From assembly GCF_003815715.1 (NCBI RefSeq), contig NZ_CP033922.1, positions 3,644,001-3,708,000 of the forward strand: 64,000 nucleotides of DNA. Direction: 5' to 3'. Of the stretch, positions 63,323 to 64,000 are shown piece after piece. The DNA is from Chryseobacterium sp. G0162. Its GTDB lineage: Bacteria > Bacteroidota > Bacteroidia > Flavobacteriales > Weeksellaceae. The position numbers and the translations under genes were made by a program. The notes beneath the pieces are model-generated. The model ran no database searches, was not told the DNA's origin, and saw only the letters and a list, made by a program, of their open reading frames with translations. Each line of letters starts with the position of its first letter. The first letter of the stretch is position 1.

Positions 63323-64000
63323 ATGAATTATACTAAAGGGAAACTCATTACTTATTTTTCTTTACTGACCCTTTTATTAGGAATACTTACCAGTATTATT
63401 TTTTATAATTTTTATAAAGGTGAAACAATAAACGGCTGGATCTCATATTTTTATCTGTTTAAGCCTTTATACCTGTTTAAAGCGCCTTTAGAAACTCCTT
63501 TTAATCTGTGGGAAACCATTATTTATTTTATTCTGTTTCTTGGGATTATTTTTTACCTGAAAACAAAAGGAAAAGAAAAAAAATTACTCGGGTTTGCTTT
63601 TTCTGTGGTACTGATAAACAATATCATGTTAGCGCTTTTCGGAATTTTTAATGGTTTATATTTTTCTTTTAACCCTCCGTCAGGAATTTCTTTGGAAGGG
63701 CAATCCACAGCAATAGTTTCAATAATACAACTTCTGATTCAGATAGGTTATATTATCTTGAGCTTCATGGTTCTTAGAAAGATCAAACTGGAAAATAAAA
63801 AAGAAAGGACAGCTTCTGCTGAGGACCTTAAATATACTGTTCAATGGCAGAGAGGGTTCCATTTGCTGATTGACAGCTTGGTAATGATAGCTGTGTTTAC
63901 AAATTTTGTTTTGGGATTTTCTTTCACTTTAAAGAACAATGATATTTTCCAAAGCTACTTTAATAATTATTGGGGTTTGGCAGTCATCATTGTTCTGATC
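63323..64000 (+). CDS. RDD-like membrane protein, 3' end off window
   Basis: An open frame of 226 codons continuing past the right edge. It starts MNYTKGKLITYFSLLTLLLG and has several transmembrane helices. The C-terminal visible part, QWQRGFHLLIDSLVMIAVFT, has the Arg and Asp of the RDD domain. Function unknown. Confidence 0.65.
   Translation, partial: MNYTKGKLITYFSLLTLLLGILTSIIFYNFYKGETINGWISYFYLFKPLYLFKAPLETPFNLWETIIYFILFLGIIFYLKTKGKEKKLLGFAFSVVLINNIMLALFGIFNGLYFSFNPPSGISLEGQSTAIVSIIQLLIQIGYIILSFMVLRKIKLENKKERTASAEDLKYTVQWQRGFHLLIDSLVMIAVFTNFVLGFSFTLKNNDIFQSYFNNYWGLAVIIVLI

Overview
The window looks like chromosome from a Chryseobacterium-like member of the Weeksellaceae (Bacteroidota, Flavobacteriia). 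The evidence is AT-rich DNA, promoters of the Bacteroidota form TAnnTTTG, starts without Shine-Dalgarno sequences, a type IX secretion sorting tail, peptidase-like outer-membrane barrels with regulatory N-domains, a HYC_CC_PP-like protein and a Bacteroidota-type VgrG. No rRNA, tRNA or CRISPR array was seen.

Left host part (1-34.1 kb). In order: a truncated outer-membrane barrel protein; two BON-domain envelope proteins; a dicarboxylate/amino-acid symporter with a PhyH dioxygenase; a discoidin-type secreted protein; a second outer-membrane barrel; Mrp/NBP35 plus NifU (iron-sulfur carriers); an RND efflux operon (TolC, permease, adaptor) flanked by Cys-rich small proteins; a barstar-domain protein; a large choice-of-anchor/T9SS secreted protein; a nucleotide-sugar-epimerase-like gene coupled to a 49-residue membrane peptide; a polyphosphate kinase/exopolyphosphatase pair with a broken small gene between them; a type VI secretion unit (VgrG, DUF2235 lipase-like effector, DUF2931 lipoprotein); and dnaK. 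Intergenic gaps hold MITE-like and palindromic repeats.

Mobile island (about 34.1-60.5 kb), bounded by a 12-bp direct repeat (34108-34119 and 60470-60481). The left end carries an HTH/zinc-ribbon protein, a tyrosine integrase and a membrane protein as one overlapping operon. Next come replication-type genes (HTH, primase-helicase, TOPRIM primase) around a cluster of TTGTTGA repeats, then mobilisation genes (MobC-like, relaxase, membrane coiled-coil) behind a candidate oriT hairpin. The rest is defence and stability cargo: hipBA, a type I restriction-modification system whose hsdS genes are arranged for DNA inversion around a second tyrosine recombinase, McrBC, an unrecognised two-module protein, a defence-type reverse transcriptase preceded by a structured and probably transcribed non-coding region, and an AbiE-type toxin-antitoxin pair with an operator over its promoter.

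Right host part (60.5-64 kb). An erythromycin-esterase-family protein, a small remnant, a DUF1569 protein, a small two-helix membrane protein and the start of an RDD-like membrane protein.

The two most interesting systems are the hsdS inversion locus (48.1-51.7 kb) and the reverse transcriptase with its upstream RNA (56.7-58.6 kb).
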